A DNA stretch of 64,000 nucleotides from Vanrija pseudolonga (taxonomy: Eukaryota; Basidiomycota; Tremellomycetes; Trichosporonales; Trichosporonaceae), in contig NC_085852.1 of the NCBI RefSeq assembly GCF_020906515.1, forward strand, positions 434,001-498,000, written 5' to 3'. How positions within the stretch are numbered: position 1 is the first letter of the stretch; each line of letters opens with the position of its first letter. Positions 21,966 to 32,942 of this stretch are shown here, in pieces. The notes below the pieces were generated by a model. That model made no database searches, had not been told where the DNA came from, and saw nothing but the letters and a program-made list of their open reading frames with translations. Both the position numbers and the translations under genes were made by a program.

Positions 21966-24165
21966 ATGTCCGGGGGCGACGACGGTCTCAGGCCGCGGCC
22001 AGGACCTGCCCCAAAGCTGATAGAGGGGCCAAAAATCGGACAGCGCAGTCTGTACGAGCAGCAGGTGCTCGATGTAAGCTGAAGAGACTGCCGCGCAGCT
22101 GACACCGCCCAGGAAGACACCTATACCGAGGCACTGTCGCACATCATCACACGCGACTTCTTTCCCAACCTCCCACACCTGCACGCGACAAACGACTACC
22201 TCTCGGCCCTGGCAAACAATGACCCAGAGCTGCTGAGCTCCTCGATCCGGCGGCTGGCCCGCATCGCGGAGGAGAAGGAGGGCCGGCGCAGCTCGACCCA
22301 AGGCAAGTCGGATGCCGAGCTCGAGACGGAGCGCGCGCGCCGGCGCGAGCTCGAGATGATGGGAACGCCGTACCTCAACACACGGACGCCGATCGGCGCG
22401 AGAGGGTGGGACACGCCACGCGGGGAAGCGACAGTCCGTCGGCGGCCAGCAGCGGACAACCTCGACCCGCTGGACGACGACGCGCCTGGCCCTTCTAAGC
22501 GCGCGGCGAAGCGCAAGAAGGCACCTGTTGTGCGTGACGACCTCGGGCTGGACGCATTTCAGCGCAACTACACGTCCGAGGACAACGCTTCCTTCGTCCA
22601 GATCGTCGAGGAGGAGAACAAGCAGCGGCGCGAGGAGCGGGGCTGGGCTTTCGAGGTCGAGCGCGTGGCTGAGAGCCGCAGGCTAGAAGGGGAGGAACGG
22701 CGTAAGCTTATCCTCGATGCTGCGATCTCGGGCGGCTGGCGCGTCGACGCCAACGGTCGACGGCTGATCGGCGGCCTTTCAGAAGGCGGCCGAGATCGGG
22801 AGGAAGGAGAGGCGTGGAAGGAGAGGAAGTTGATAACGGCTCCCGAGGTGGTTGCCGACGCTGGAGATGAGGAGGTGAAAGAGGCGACTGGCCCATCGAC
22901 GGCGCTCGTCAAGTCTCAAGCTGGAGCTCTGGTCAAGACGCAGTCTGGCGCTCTGATAAAGGCATCCGACGCGACCTCCGTCTCTGCCCTCGCACCACCA
23001 AAGTTCCAAGAGGTGGAGCTACCGGCACAGCACCCACTATCGACGGCCCTCGAGAAGGCAGGCTTGCCAACTACGGCGCTCGTGTCAACCGAGGACGGTG
23101 CCATCGTGCCGCATCGCGAGGCTACTGGCGGCACAGGAGACGGCCGTGGCCGCGGTGCAGAGGAGGCGAAGCGCCGCGATGCGATCGAGAAGGAGGTCAT
23201 GGGCGACGAGAAGGTTGAGCACTTGTCGCATGCCGGCAGCGGCGTGGAGCAGTGGTCCTACAAGGTGGGCAGCTCGAAGGCCATTGGGAGCTAGCTGACG
23301 CGACAGACCATGAACCCCCTCATGTTTCCTCCCGACGCATACGACAAGCCGTACCCCAAGCCCAAGGCGCCGGGACCATCCCTCACCACACGGGGGGCGC
23401 CGCCATCCATTTCGCACACCAACACTCGCATGCCGGAGGACCAGGACGCCGAACCAAGCGGAAGCCGAGCAGGCAGCAGGCGAGGCAGCAGTCCCGCGCG
23501 ATCATGGGTTGATGCCGCAGTGCGGGGTACAGAATGTGAGCTGACTTGGATATTAAGAAGACCCAGCTGACGCCCCAGACATTCCACGAGACCAGCGCGA
23601 GCCGACAGAGGACTATTCGCTCGTGCCCGACGAAGCTGATCTCGAGCCAGAAGACCTCCCGCCTCTCATGACCTGGGGCACGTTGCTCGCGACGCCACGA
23701 GCGCTCGACGGCTCAGACGACCCGCTGGACGGCCCAACCTTCCGGATGCCCGAAACGAAGCGGCGCGATGAGATCGGGCGTAAGCTCGGTGCCAAGGCGT
23801 CGCGGAGCATCTCTGAGCGCGCAAAGGCACATCAGCCCCGTCCTGCACCCTCGACGCCGAGTCTGACGGACGCGCTGAAAGCGGCAGCCAACCGCACAAA
23901 GTATGGCGACCGGAGCGTGCGTGGCTCGAGTGGCATGCTTCCCCCTGGCGCTACGCCAAGGCGTGACGGCCTCACGCCAGCGGCGAAGAGCCTCCTCGAC
24001 CGTAGTCTCGGGCGGACGCCGCAGCGTGGTGGTGGCTTGGGTCTTGGATCTAGCGCGAGTGCCAGATCCGCTGCGATGGATAAGGGCTCGGGGTGGGGGA
24101 AGAGCAGCAGCAGCAGTGTCGGCGCGCGGAGCTGGACGCTGAGCCCAGCGCCGAGGCGGGGCTGA
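21966..24165 (+). CDS. ESS2: ESS2/DGCR14 (Bis1-type) splicing factor
   Basis: Nuclear protein of the Es2/DGCR14 family, which is associated with the late spliceosome. Exons 21966-22073, 22113-23264, 23307-23535 and 23579-24165 give 691 aa. The family signature is plain: SLYEQQVLDEDTYTEAL, IITRDFFPNLPHL, the LDAFQRNYTSEDNASF stretch with a coiled, charged segment, and WSYKTMNPLMFPPD. Near the C-terminus are MTWGTL and TP-rich repeats. The body is rich in Arg, Glu and Ala, as in relatives. Introns are 39-43 nt. It may start transcription from the same region as the divergent amidotransferase. Confidence 0.93.
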
Positions 24166-24621
24166 GCTGTGATATGTGTATGCATGTAGTCGACTATGTG
24201 GGCATTGCCTTCGATCTGACGTGTTCGTGTTGGACAGTTGTGGACTTCAATCAGAGGCCGGCTGAGGCGATCGCCCCAGCAACCATCTTCGTCGTCGCAT
24301 GCCCGGCGTCTGTTCGCATTGCGGGGGCACGCGCCGCACGTCTGTGCACCGGCTACCGCCTGCCCCAGCTGCCCATCGCCATCGGTGATGGGCGACTGGC
24401 TGAGATAAGCCGCGTGTTCATCGTCTGTCAACAAAGCCGGCGGTTTACCCGCCAAACGGGCTACCCCAACCCACTGCGGGGCCCGAGTGGCTTGGCGGCG
24501 GCCCCATGACCTCATAGTCTAGACGACGACTAGACGACAGCCGGTAACGAGAGCTGGTATATAGGTGGAGCCAGTGGGCAAGGAGCCATGCATACCCCAC
24601 CCCACCTCGCCTCGCCTCGCC
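24166..24621. promoter_or_regulatory. Promoter of beta-lactamase-like gene
   Basis: 456 bp. A near-perfect direct repeat CTAGACGACGA/CTAGACGACAG lies at about 24519-24540, just upstream of a TATATA at 24558-24563, 59 bp before the ATG. The rest shows nothing clear. Confidence 0.45.
24558..24563 (+). promoter_or_regulatory. TATA box of beta-lactamase-like gene
   Basis: TATATA in a GC-rich context, about 59 bp upstream of the start codon at 24622. Confidence 0.5.
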
Positions 24622-25831
24622 ATGACGACCGACAACCTCACCTTCTCGCTGGCCGACCTGGGCCTCTTCACCGGCAAGCGGCAGTACGACGCCTTCAGCC
24701 GGCTGAACGAGCTGGCGAAGGTCAGCACGCTGCAGCCGTCGTCCAAGCCCTTCACCTTCCCGCGGGGCGAGCAGATCACCCTGCCAGAGACGTACGATGT
24801 GGAGGGGGAGTCGCGCTCCTCACAGAAGCTGTTCGACGAGACGGACACGGGCGCGCTCTTCGTGCTCCACGACGGCAAGGTCGTGCTGGAGAAGTATGCT
24901 TTGACGGGCGGGCCCGACGTCGCGTGGCTCTCGATGAGCGTTGCGAAGAGCTTCACGTCCACGCTGGTGGGCATCGCGCAAGCCGAGGGGCACATCAAGG
25001 ACCTGGACGCGCCGATCAGCGACTACGTCAAGGTCGACTCTGGGTCGGCTTACGACGGCGTGTCGATCCGTACCGTGCTGCGCATGAGCTCTGGCGCCCG
25101 CTGGAACGAGGACTACTCGAACCCCGAGAGCGACATTATGCGCTTTGCGCGCGCGGCGTCGGGTGTCGATGGCGGCAGTCTGGACGGGTTCGTTGCGTCC
25201 ATGGTGCGCGAGAGCCCGCCCGACACTGTGTGTCGGTACAACTCTGCCGAGACGCAGGTGCTTGGCGCGCTGGGTGAGTCGGGGAGGGGAGGGAGCCGCG
25301 CTGATGGTGTCAGTCAAGGCTGCCACCGGGCGCAGCGTCACAGACTACATGCAAGAGAAGCTGTGCGAGCCGCTCGGGTTCCAGCACAAGGGCTACTGGA
25401 TCCTCGACCCCAAGGACGTCGAGCACACGTACGGCGGGCTGAACCTCGCCGCGTGCGACTTTGCCAAGATCGGCGAGCTGTTCCGCAACGGCGGCAAGTG
25501 GGGGGAGCGCCAGATCGTGCCGGAGCAGTGGGTGCGCGAGGCGACGACGGTCGACGGGCCCCTCCGCGCGCCAGGCAAGCCGATCGTCGGCGGCCATGCA
25601 CTGCCGCTCGGGTACGGATACCAGTGGTGGGTGCCCGCCGGCGACGAGGGCGAGTTCTGCGGCATCGGCGTGTACAACCAGTTCGTGTATGTCAACCCCG
25701 CGCGCGGGGTCACGGTCGTCAAGAGCTCGGCCAACCCGCGCTACGGGCTCAGCGAGACCGAGGAGGATAACAAGGACATGGAGAACTTGCAGTTTATTCG
25801 CGAGATCGCGGCGCAGTTTGCTAAGAAGTAG
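24622..25831 (+). CDS. Beta-lactamase-fold serine hydrolase (class C/EstB type)
   Basis: Serine hydrolase of the beta-lactamase/penicillin-binding-protein fold; such fungal and bacterial relatives are esterases, amide hydrolases or transesterases. Exons 24622-25273 and 25314-25831 give 389 aa. The active-site S-x-x-K is Ser106-Val-Ala-Lys109, followed by the Tyr motif RYNSAETQVLG, then GYGYQWW and a C-terminal strand in place of the KTG motif. No signal peptide is seen, so it is probably cytosolic. The intron is 40 nt with a GCTGAT branch site. The ATG was chosen because it follows the TATA box at the expected distance and no earlier ATG is in frame. Substrate unknown. Confidence 0.88.
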
Positions 25832-27398
25832 TTGATGTAAGAGTTCGAGCAGGCGGTTGAGGGTCGGTTGTCGGGCGGGCGTCGTCTGGGGCGGGTAGTC
25901 GCGACGGCGAGGGATGGGCTGAGGAGAAGGGGCGGCGCATCAGCCAAGGCGATGGCAGAGAGGTGATGGAGAGACGACGTCGAGATGGAAAGTGACACTG
26001 GGCAGTGCTGGGGAAGGCATTGGGCTGGTAGGGTGAGGGGAGGTGAGGGGCGGAGATGCTGATGAGGGAGACGGCAGGAAGGTGAGATGGTGGAGGGGAT
26101 GTTTGTTGGGCGGCGCTTGAAGTCCAAGTCCTTGCGGCGAGATACGCTTCAACGCAGTTATCACAAATCTCAACGCGACTTGCTTACCCCTACAGCCTCT
26201 TGAGCGAGCCCAGTTGGGAGAAATGCACTCAGTCTGGCCCTCTCGCACGGGGACCAAAAACAGGCGCGAGTAGCAAAATGCATAGGCATTTCTATGGAGT
26301 ACAAGTTGTTTTATATGATGTATAAGTTGTGCTATAACGATGGCAGGTGCTAACTACCATCGGGCCTCAGACGCCTGCCCGCAGATCCGACCAGGAAGAG
26401 GAAGGATGCTAACCCAGCCACTCGCTGTACAAATGCTACAAAGGCTCTGAGGCCGACAGCTATGGTATTGGAATGGTTTTAATCTTGCAAGTAGGCGTAA
26501 TTCGGCGGCGCGGAAAATGCGCATGTGGCGAACGCGGCCTGCTCTAGATGTCCGCTTGGGCAGGGGGGCAGCAGCGCTGCTGTGGTCGCGAGCAGGGGGT
26601 CGATGGTGGTCTGGACCCACCCCGTGGCGGTTTGGTGTGGCGGTGGTTTGGTGTTTGGAAGTGAGACATGGCCAGATTTGGCGACTAATTTTGTCACAGA
26701 CGTCATTTCGATTTTTGGTCCCGCTGTGGGTGGAGGTGCGAGGTGGGAAGTGGAGGGGAGGGGGTGGGGTGCTGGGTACTGGGTGCTGCGAGCGAGCTGG
26801 GCGGGGGTGCTCGTCGGCGCGGCGCGGCGCGGTGCAACTGGGAGGGGTCACGTCGCGGCCCAGGTCGGCGCTTGGACCCAACAACATTCTGGCTGGCCCC
26901 TCGACACCGCCTCCCAACCGTCAGCACAACGTATACCCTCCTCCGAGCCGTGGTGATTGTTGGCCTGGTCATTTGTTTGCGCCGGGAGGAGGGGGGAATG
27001 GGTGGGTGTCGTTTGGTGGTGTCGTTTGTGGGTGACATTATGGCAATGATGCACTCGCCCTACTGTTGGTGTGCTGCTCGTCCCTCAACTGCCGCCGCAA
27101 CATCCGTCTCCCCAACAAGCTCCACACACACACTTCCAGGACGAAAGCGACGCCCAGCGCTCGGGGCGTGCTGGGAGTGCAACCTGCGCCCCCATCCACC
27201 GACGCCGCCAACACACTTGCTCGCCCCCACTTTGGGTGGCAACAACCCCCGGCATGGGCGTCAACGCACTTCCTCCTCTCTCTCTTCCTCTCATTCATTC
27301 CTCTCCTCCTTTCATTTTAAATCTTCACACTATAACCTCTCTTCCTCCTCCTACCCACATTTGTCTGCCAACATCCATTCCAAGACACGCAATACATC
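25832..27398. other. 1.6-kb intergenic region, no gene recognised
   Basis: Open frames here are short and of G/T-rich or P/T-rich composition without motifs. An AT-rich island at about 26270-26345 contains imperfect copies of TACAAGTTGT/TATAAGTTGT. The right end (27290-27370) is a strongly pyrimidine-rich leader before the first F-box-like gene. Could hold a non-coding transcript; nothing shows it. Confidence 0.4.
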
Positions 27399-28921
27399 AT
27401 GCCATCCAACGATGACACGTGAGTGCCCGCCGGCGTCGGCTTTGCTCACCCAACACAGCCCCGCGACGTCCTCGCCGGCAGACGCTTATGACCACTTTGG
27501 CTCTGAGCAGCCAAACCCGACCCCATCTAAAGAGTGTGTTTCCCGTCACCAAATGATACACAGCAACTAACCACCTCCCAACGCAGGCCCGTTGACTGGA
27601 AGAAGTGGAAGGGAAAGGAGTGGGTATCCAACCCCCAGCGACAACACTGACAGTCCCCAGCCCGAAGTCCGTCAAGCGCACGGAGTACACTCTGTCCTCC
27701 TTCCTCCACGTACTCGATTCGATTGTTGCTGGAGCCGACGAGATCGCCCTGCGGAGCCTCCTCGGCGTATCCAAGTATCTCGATGGCAAGGCGCGTGCCC
27801 GCCTCTACAAGCACATCGCCATCCAACTACACACCTACACCGGCTTCCGCGGCAACACCTACGCCCGAGTCGAGTTTACCAGTCCTCAATCCGGCAAGCG
27901 ACTCCCGGGGCTTCGCTGGCCTTCCCCATACGACCCAAGCCTCACCTACCAAGTCTTCGAAGACATCTTGAGCTTTTCCCTCGAGCGTCTCGCCGCGAAC
28001 ACCAAGGTGATTGATCTGGGAAAAGATGGATGGTCCGAGTGGCCGTTGCTGGGGTTGGCCGAAATGGCCGAGTTATCTCTCGCACTCACCGAGGTCAAGG
28101 TCGTGCGTTACTGTGACACTTTGCAGTTCCATGAATGTCCCCTACTCGACCATGTCCGATCATACGACGTGATGACCCTCAAGTGCCCTGCACGTCCAAC
28201 CCACGAACCATCCCAGCTCCCGCGGTCAAATCTTGTCCTTGGAAACTCAGTCGGACGAGTGATCCGCACCATCCCCTCGGCCTCTTGGGGTGGAGTCGAC
28301 CTCACTTCATTCCTGGGTCCGGTCTTTACCCGTCCCAACGGCCATGGTGATCAGCAAAACCAGGCCTACTTCGTTTTCCTCCCACCCGCGACGGAGACGT
28401 CCTCGCCCCAGAACATTCGAGCCAGCCATCTGATCGACGACATCTACCACATGGTTCTCCACTATCTACATCCTCCTGGCAACGGTTACCAGATCCACCT
28501 CGTCGGTTTCGAGCGTTTCTCCCCTCGCTTCCTGGGCCTGAGACTCTCTGAGGATTCACCGTGGTCTGAAAGGAAGATCGCACTTCTCGCGAAGGTCAAA
28601 AACCTTATGCGCCCATTCATTCTGCATCAGGTTGAACAGGGTGCAGACCTTTTCGAGGGCCTCAGTGACAACAGTTTCTTGATCTTGGACGAGTTCCAAG
28701 AGATGGTGGGCGACGAACTGTACGCACAATCACTTTGGGATTTCGATTCTCGTCCCACTGCCCGAGAGGGGGACAACCCAATGCCCCTTTTGCCGGCGAC
28801 AAAGTGAGATCATTGGAATCTCGCGTTGATGATACATGCAGTGAATAACAGAGCTGACCTTTACAGTTCCCAGAATGATCCGTACAGCGAGTGGACAACT
28901 TTGGAAGCTCTCTTCTCCTAA
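27399..28921 (+). CDS. F-box-like protein, tandem copy 1
   Basis: First of three related genes. Exons 27399-27418, 27459-27533, 27587-27619, 27661-28803 and 28867-28921 give 441 aa. After a short disordered start, an F-box-like segment (LSSFLHVLDSI...LRSLLGVSKYL...YKHIAIQ) is followed by a family-specific region with LPGLRW, TKVIDLGKDGW and the late motif DEFQEMVGDELY. Proteins of this layout are expected to bridge Skp1/cullin ligase cores to targets, but that is inferred. The first coding exon is 20 nt and the third 33 nt. The last exon was placed by a GTGAGA donor and CTGAC-TTTACAG acceptor, and adds an aromatic/acidic tail ending LEALFS. Without it the protein stops at 28807. Confidence 0.75.
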
Positions 28922-29702
28922 GTTCCTCGATTCATTCTCCGATCACTGGCCATTGATTTTCGAATTGTCAATTCGATTCTGCTATACCAGAGGAGTGTAG
29001 GCAAGCCAACACTTCCACAGGCTCAGCCCACGCGGTTTCCACATATTCCCAGCCCGCGATATGTACATTTGTGCACAGTGACTGCCACTATGCCTCCTTT
29101 TCATCACCCACCCTGTATGTACCTCCATGTGTAACTCATAAAACTGCACAATATACCATAAACGCATAGCGAGCAGTGGTCGAGCGTTGGAACTCATCGG
29201 GAGGGGCTTGGGACCTCAGTGGCAGTCAGATAAGACACTGACCTGAAAAGGTCGCGCCCCAGCCACCAGCCGCCACATTCGTTGGTGGATTGTGCTGGTG
29301 GGGACACCCTCGCCTATTGTTCTGGTTCCACAGTTGTGCATCACATCACCTCTGATAATAACAGCGGTCGGCGATCACTCGTCGACTACCTGCTTGTCCA
29401 TACCCTTCTCCACACCACTGCGGTTGGGCATTGCGGCACACTGTTGTAAGCTCACCGCTCTCATAACCGATGAGCAAACGGCGCAGCGGCCAAAAGATAC
29501 AGACAGACAAGGGACTGCTGCAGTACTGGGCGAGGCAGCCATCATTCACTCGTCTGCGTTACAGACGTCGATCCACGCATCGGTGGGTATAAATGCAACT
29601 GCCGCGTTGACTTTCCTCACCCCCCAACTCATCTCCTCACCTCCCAGCTCATCTCCTCACCTCACCCGACTCACCCACCTCAGCGCAAAGACAGGCAGCA
29701 CC
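28922..29702. promoter_or_regulatory. Spacer between F-box-like copies 1 and 2
   Basis: 781 bp. No gene is seen. Near the next start a direct repeat of ...CTCATCTCCTCACCTC (about 29630-29665) forms a pyrimidine-rich leader. Confidence 0.4.
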
Positions 29703-31050
29703 ATGGAGCCCCCATCTTCGTTTGCCACTGATGCCATGGACGCACTCACGCTCAATCCCAACAGCACCCCGGCCTCACCTGTCCCAGTCTCTGAAAACGA
29801 TGGATCAGCACCCGGGCCCTCGACGCATGGCCAACCCGAAACCACGCCCTGCCCTTGCGCTGGAATCGACCACACGGCCTTCCCCGAAATCGTCGAGCGC
29901 ATCTTCGAATTTGCTGACCCGACCGCGCTCGCGGGCGTACGGTGCACCTCGAAGGGCCACCAGCGTTTCGTGGAGGCACTGCTGTACCGCCACGTCCAGG
30001 TGCGCCCCTGGGCCCCTACCCTAAATGCAGAGGGTGACCTTGTCTCCTTTGACAACGGGTACGCGCTCACTAGTGTACGTGCGACCTTGATCCCAGGCCT
30101 GCGGTGGACCCCAGATGCTCCGGATGAAAAGGAAGCGACGCGGATTCGACTCCAGCGCCACACCGAGATCGTGGACCTCTGTCGTATTTACCACCGGCCC
30201 CCACGGGACTCGACCTTGGGAGAGGATAATGCCTTGTTGACTGCGCGCCAGGTGGATCTTAACTCTCTCGTTGCCTGCCTCAGGAACGCCACAACCGTCC
30301 GCCACCTCCCCTATGACCGGGAGGCAATCATCCCTGAAATTCGCTCGATGAACGCGACCACCATGATCACGTTCACGAGCTTCCAGGACCTGGTGCATGG
30401 TGACTCGTGGCACAAGATGACCTACAAGCATCCTCCTCAAGTCAGGACGTCAATCATGACGGTTTTGCACGACTACACCGTGTCAGGACCCTACAACGCA
30501 CGCAGGCTTGGCGAAGTGCTCCGCTTTCAGCAGCGTGCAGAGGATAACCGCGCCTTCATCTTCTTCGCGCCACCAATGGGTTCATGGTCCGAGGGCCACT
30601 CTTCCCCGCAGTACAATCTCGCCTTCGATATTGCAAAGCTTGTCGTTCACCAGGCTGTCGCGATGCGCAACCGCGCCAACCCCAACTACGCACTCTTCGT
30701 TGCCGGGCTGGATGTCCTTCCTGCCCCACTCGTGCGTGTGCCTGCTGACCTGGACTGGGACAACCGCAAGGCGGTACTGCTTTACAATATCCGAGATCTT
30801 ATCCGTGATGTTATCGACACACTGTTGCCCGACCAGACCACCCCTCTGGATGAAGACGTGAATAGCAAGTTTGAGGAGCTCAAGCTTATCTCCCTCGACG
30901 AGTTCCGCCAGGCCGTTGGAGATGAACACTACAGGCTATCTCACCCGGGTGACGACATTGTACTGTCACACGGAGTCAGGTGGGCTGTGCCCGACCCAAG
31001 TAAGTCGCACGCCCCACCACTGGCTGACATTTCAAGGGCGCCCCGAGTGA
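29703..31050 (+). CDS. F-box-like protein, tandem copy 2
   Basis: Second copy. The clearest F-box of the three is at about residues 57-101 (FPEIVERIFEFADPTALAGVRCTSKG..., split here for length, ending LLYRHVQV). The family motifs follow: IPGLRW, HTEIVDLC, and DEFRQAVGDEHY near the end. Exons 29703-30999 and 31037-31050 give 436 aa. The small last exon rests on a GTAAGT donor, a GGCTGAC branch site and a CAAG acceptor, the same position where copy 1 has its last intron. Ignoring it gives a 481-aa reading to 31145 with an unrelated Cys/Pro-rich tail, which I think is false. Likely cytosolic or nuclear adaptor of an SCF-type ubiquitin ligase by family logic; no partner can be read. Confidence 0.75.
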
Positions 31051-31594
31051 GCGAATGGTGTCGGGTTCCTCCCGACGACGAAGACGACGCCCTACTGCCG
31101 TCCTCACCTGACAGTTGCACCGTTTGCACTGCACCGAGCCCATGAACCGTAGCCATGCAGCGTGTTTTGTTCCGTCACAGGTGTTGGTGTTTGCAAGCTA
31201 CTGTGGTTGTGTACAGTGATGACGAGGGCAGTATTGTGCACGTCAATAGAGTCGGAAGTCAAGGAAGTGATTGGAGGTCATTCACAAAACTGGTTCGCAC
31301 CACAACTGCTTGGTTGGCGTACAGGTGCTGTTGTGCACAGCCGGCTTCTGCCTGACTGTTATTGAACCCACTGATGGCATCCATCATTGATTCCTCTGGC
31401 CTTGTTGTGGCTGGACAATTCTCATCATTTGATCGGTCTCCCCCTTTGCACATAACTGAATACTCTCAACCGTCGTTTGCTCTCTTGCAAACTACCTATA
31501 CATATCATCTGTTTCCACTGAACACTACTGTACCCAGTTGGAGCCCAGAATCCGCCACAGCCACACTCGCCCCCGAGCTCCGAGCCTTCCCAAG
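31051..31594. promoter_or_regulatory. Spacer between F-box-like copies 2 and 3
   Basis: 544 bp, relatively AT-rich, with no credible gene. It should hold the 3' end of copy 2 and the promoter of copy 3. Confidence 0.4.
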
Positions 31595-32770
31595 ATGGCG
31601 GTCGACACTTCCCCCGCTGGAAGTCCGCAGCCCACAATGACAACTACCAAGTAAGAAGCCATCCCCGTCTCAAACAATAATCTGACACTCCAGAATCACC
31701 CCAACTCGGACTGGCCTGAACCCCTCCTACCAACCGAGATCTTCGAAAACATCGTATCGCACCTCGACGCAACGACCGCCCTGGGACTTCGCGGACTTTG
31801 CCAGTCGCTCTATGCTGCAGCCAGCAAGCGCCTTTGCCACCACATCAGCATCCGCTCAAATGTTCCCATCAAGGGGTTCATCTACAACGGCGACCACCCC
31901 GACACCCTCCTGCAGATAACGAGTCCTGAGACCCACAAGACGCTTCCTGGACTCTCGTGGAACGGCCCCTTTGGCACCGACCGGGAGGCTATGGAAGATA
32001 CCACGCTTCGCAACATTCGCAAGTACACCAAGATCGTTGACCTTGAAGAAGGGGGAGCCTGGAAGTACGTCAATCACGATGAGTACGCAGAGTTACAGTC
32101 GGCCCTCGCAGGTGTCACGGCGATTCGTGCGCGGCATTGGAGTGATAAAAGCCGGGCTCTCCTCCAATCTGCCAGCCTCAGCGCCAAGGTGCTGTTCGAT
32201 TGCGGCAAACTCAAGACGCGTTGGCGCTGGAAAGACATGAGCCCTGAAACCCCGCGCACTATCATAGTCGCATCGGGCGGAGATTTCTGGTGCATCTTTG
32301 AGGACTGGAAGCGTGGCTACTCGAAGCCTTCTCCCGACAACGAGCTCTACATTGTCATTACCGCCGAAGACCATTCTGCAGCGAGACCGCCAGAGAGGAA
32401 TTTTATCCTCGGTCTCGAGGGGTTCGCCGAGCAGCTCATGGTCGTCCAGCGTTACCATGAATATCGAGTTTCCATCGTTGGTCTGGATACTCTGGGCCCC
32501 GAAGATCTGGGGATGAGCTTTGCAGCCGACACCCCCTGGCTGAAGAAGAAGGCGATGATTTATAAGGCCGTCAAGAAATCCTTGGGGACACCTGGCAACT
32601 TCTACAAGCCCCCGGACAATGTCGAGGACCTCAATTCCACAGTAGACAGTATCCGTTTCCTGTCGAGGAATGAGTTTAAGGAGGAGGTGGGAGAAGCGTT
32701 GAACTCCAGGACCGGGACCGAACCTCCCCGCCAAAATGCTCCCACCGACCCAGGTTACTGGATAATGTAG
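31595..32770 (+). CDS. F-box-like protein, tandem copy 3, start unclear
   Basis: Third copy. A clear coding exon runs 31694-32770 (358 codons). It has an F-box (LLPTEIFENIVSHLDATTAL, then LRGLCQSLY and LCHHISI) and the family motifs LPGLSW, YTKIVDLEEG and NEFKEEVGEAL. A plausible first exon starts ATG at 31595 and ends at a strong GTAAGA donor (31651), with CTGAC and CTCCAG before 31694. Joining them this way leaves the frame off by one base. The frame that does fit has no ATG before an upstream stop. So the gene may use an unseen upstream exon, an unusual splice or start, or be a recently damaged copy. The protein body itself is intact. Confidence 0.6.
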
Positions 32771-32942
32771 GCGGACATGTTACTCTGAAGGGTATGGCAC
32801 CTCGCTGTCTGCCGCAGCTACTGCATCGACCACAATCACACAACCACAACCCCTGTATCCTTCTTACAAATCCCCCCGCTCAATACACGTACACGAAGCT
32901 TTAAATGTCAGCCATGATGTAGTTCAGTCTCCAGTGCCACAC

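Noticed and set aside
29292-29702. Upstream extension of F-box-like copy 2 open frame
   Set aside because: The added 137 residues have no motif; the ATG at 29703 follows a pyrimidine-rich leader and opens a composition like the sister genes.
31000-31145. Read-through C-terminus of F-box-like copy 2
   Set aside because: It begins with a perfect GTAAGT donor and contains CTGAC and a CAAG acceptor; it is better read as an intron plus 3' sequence.
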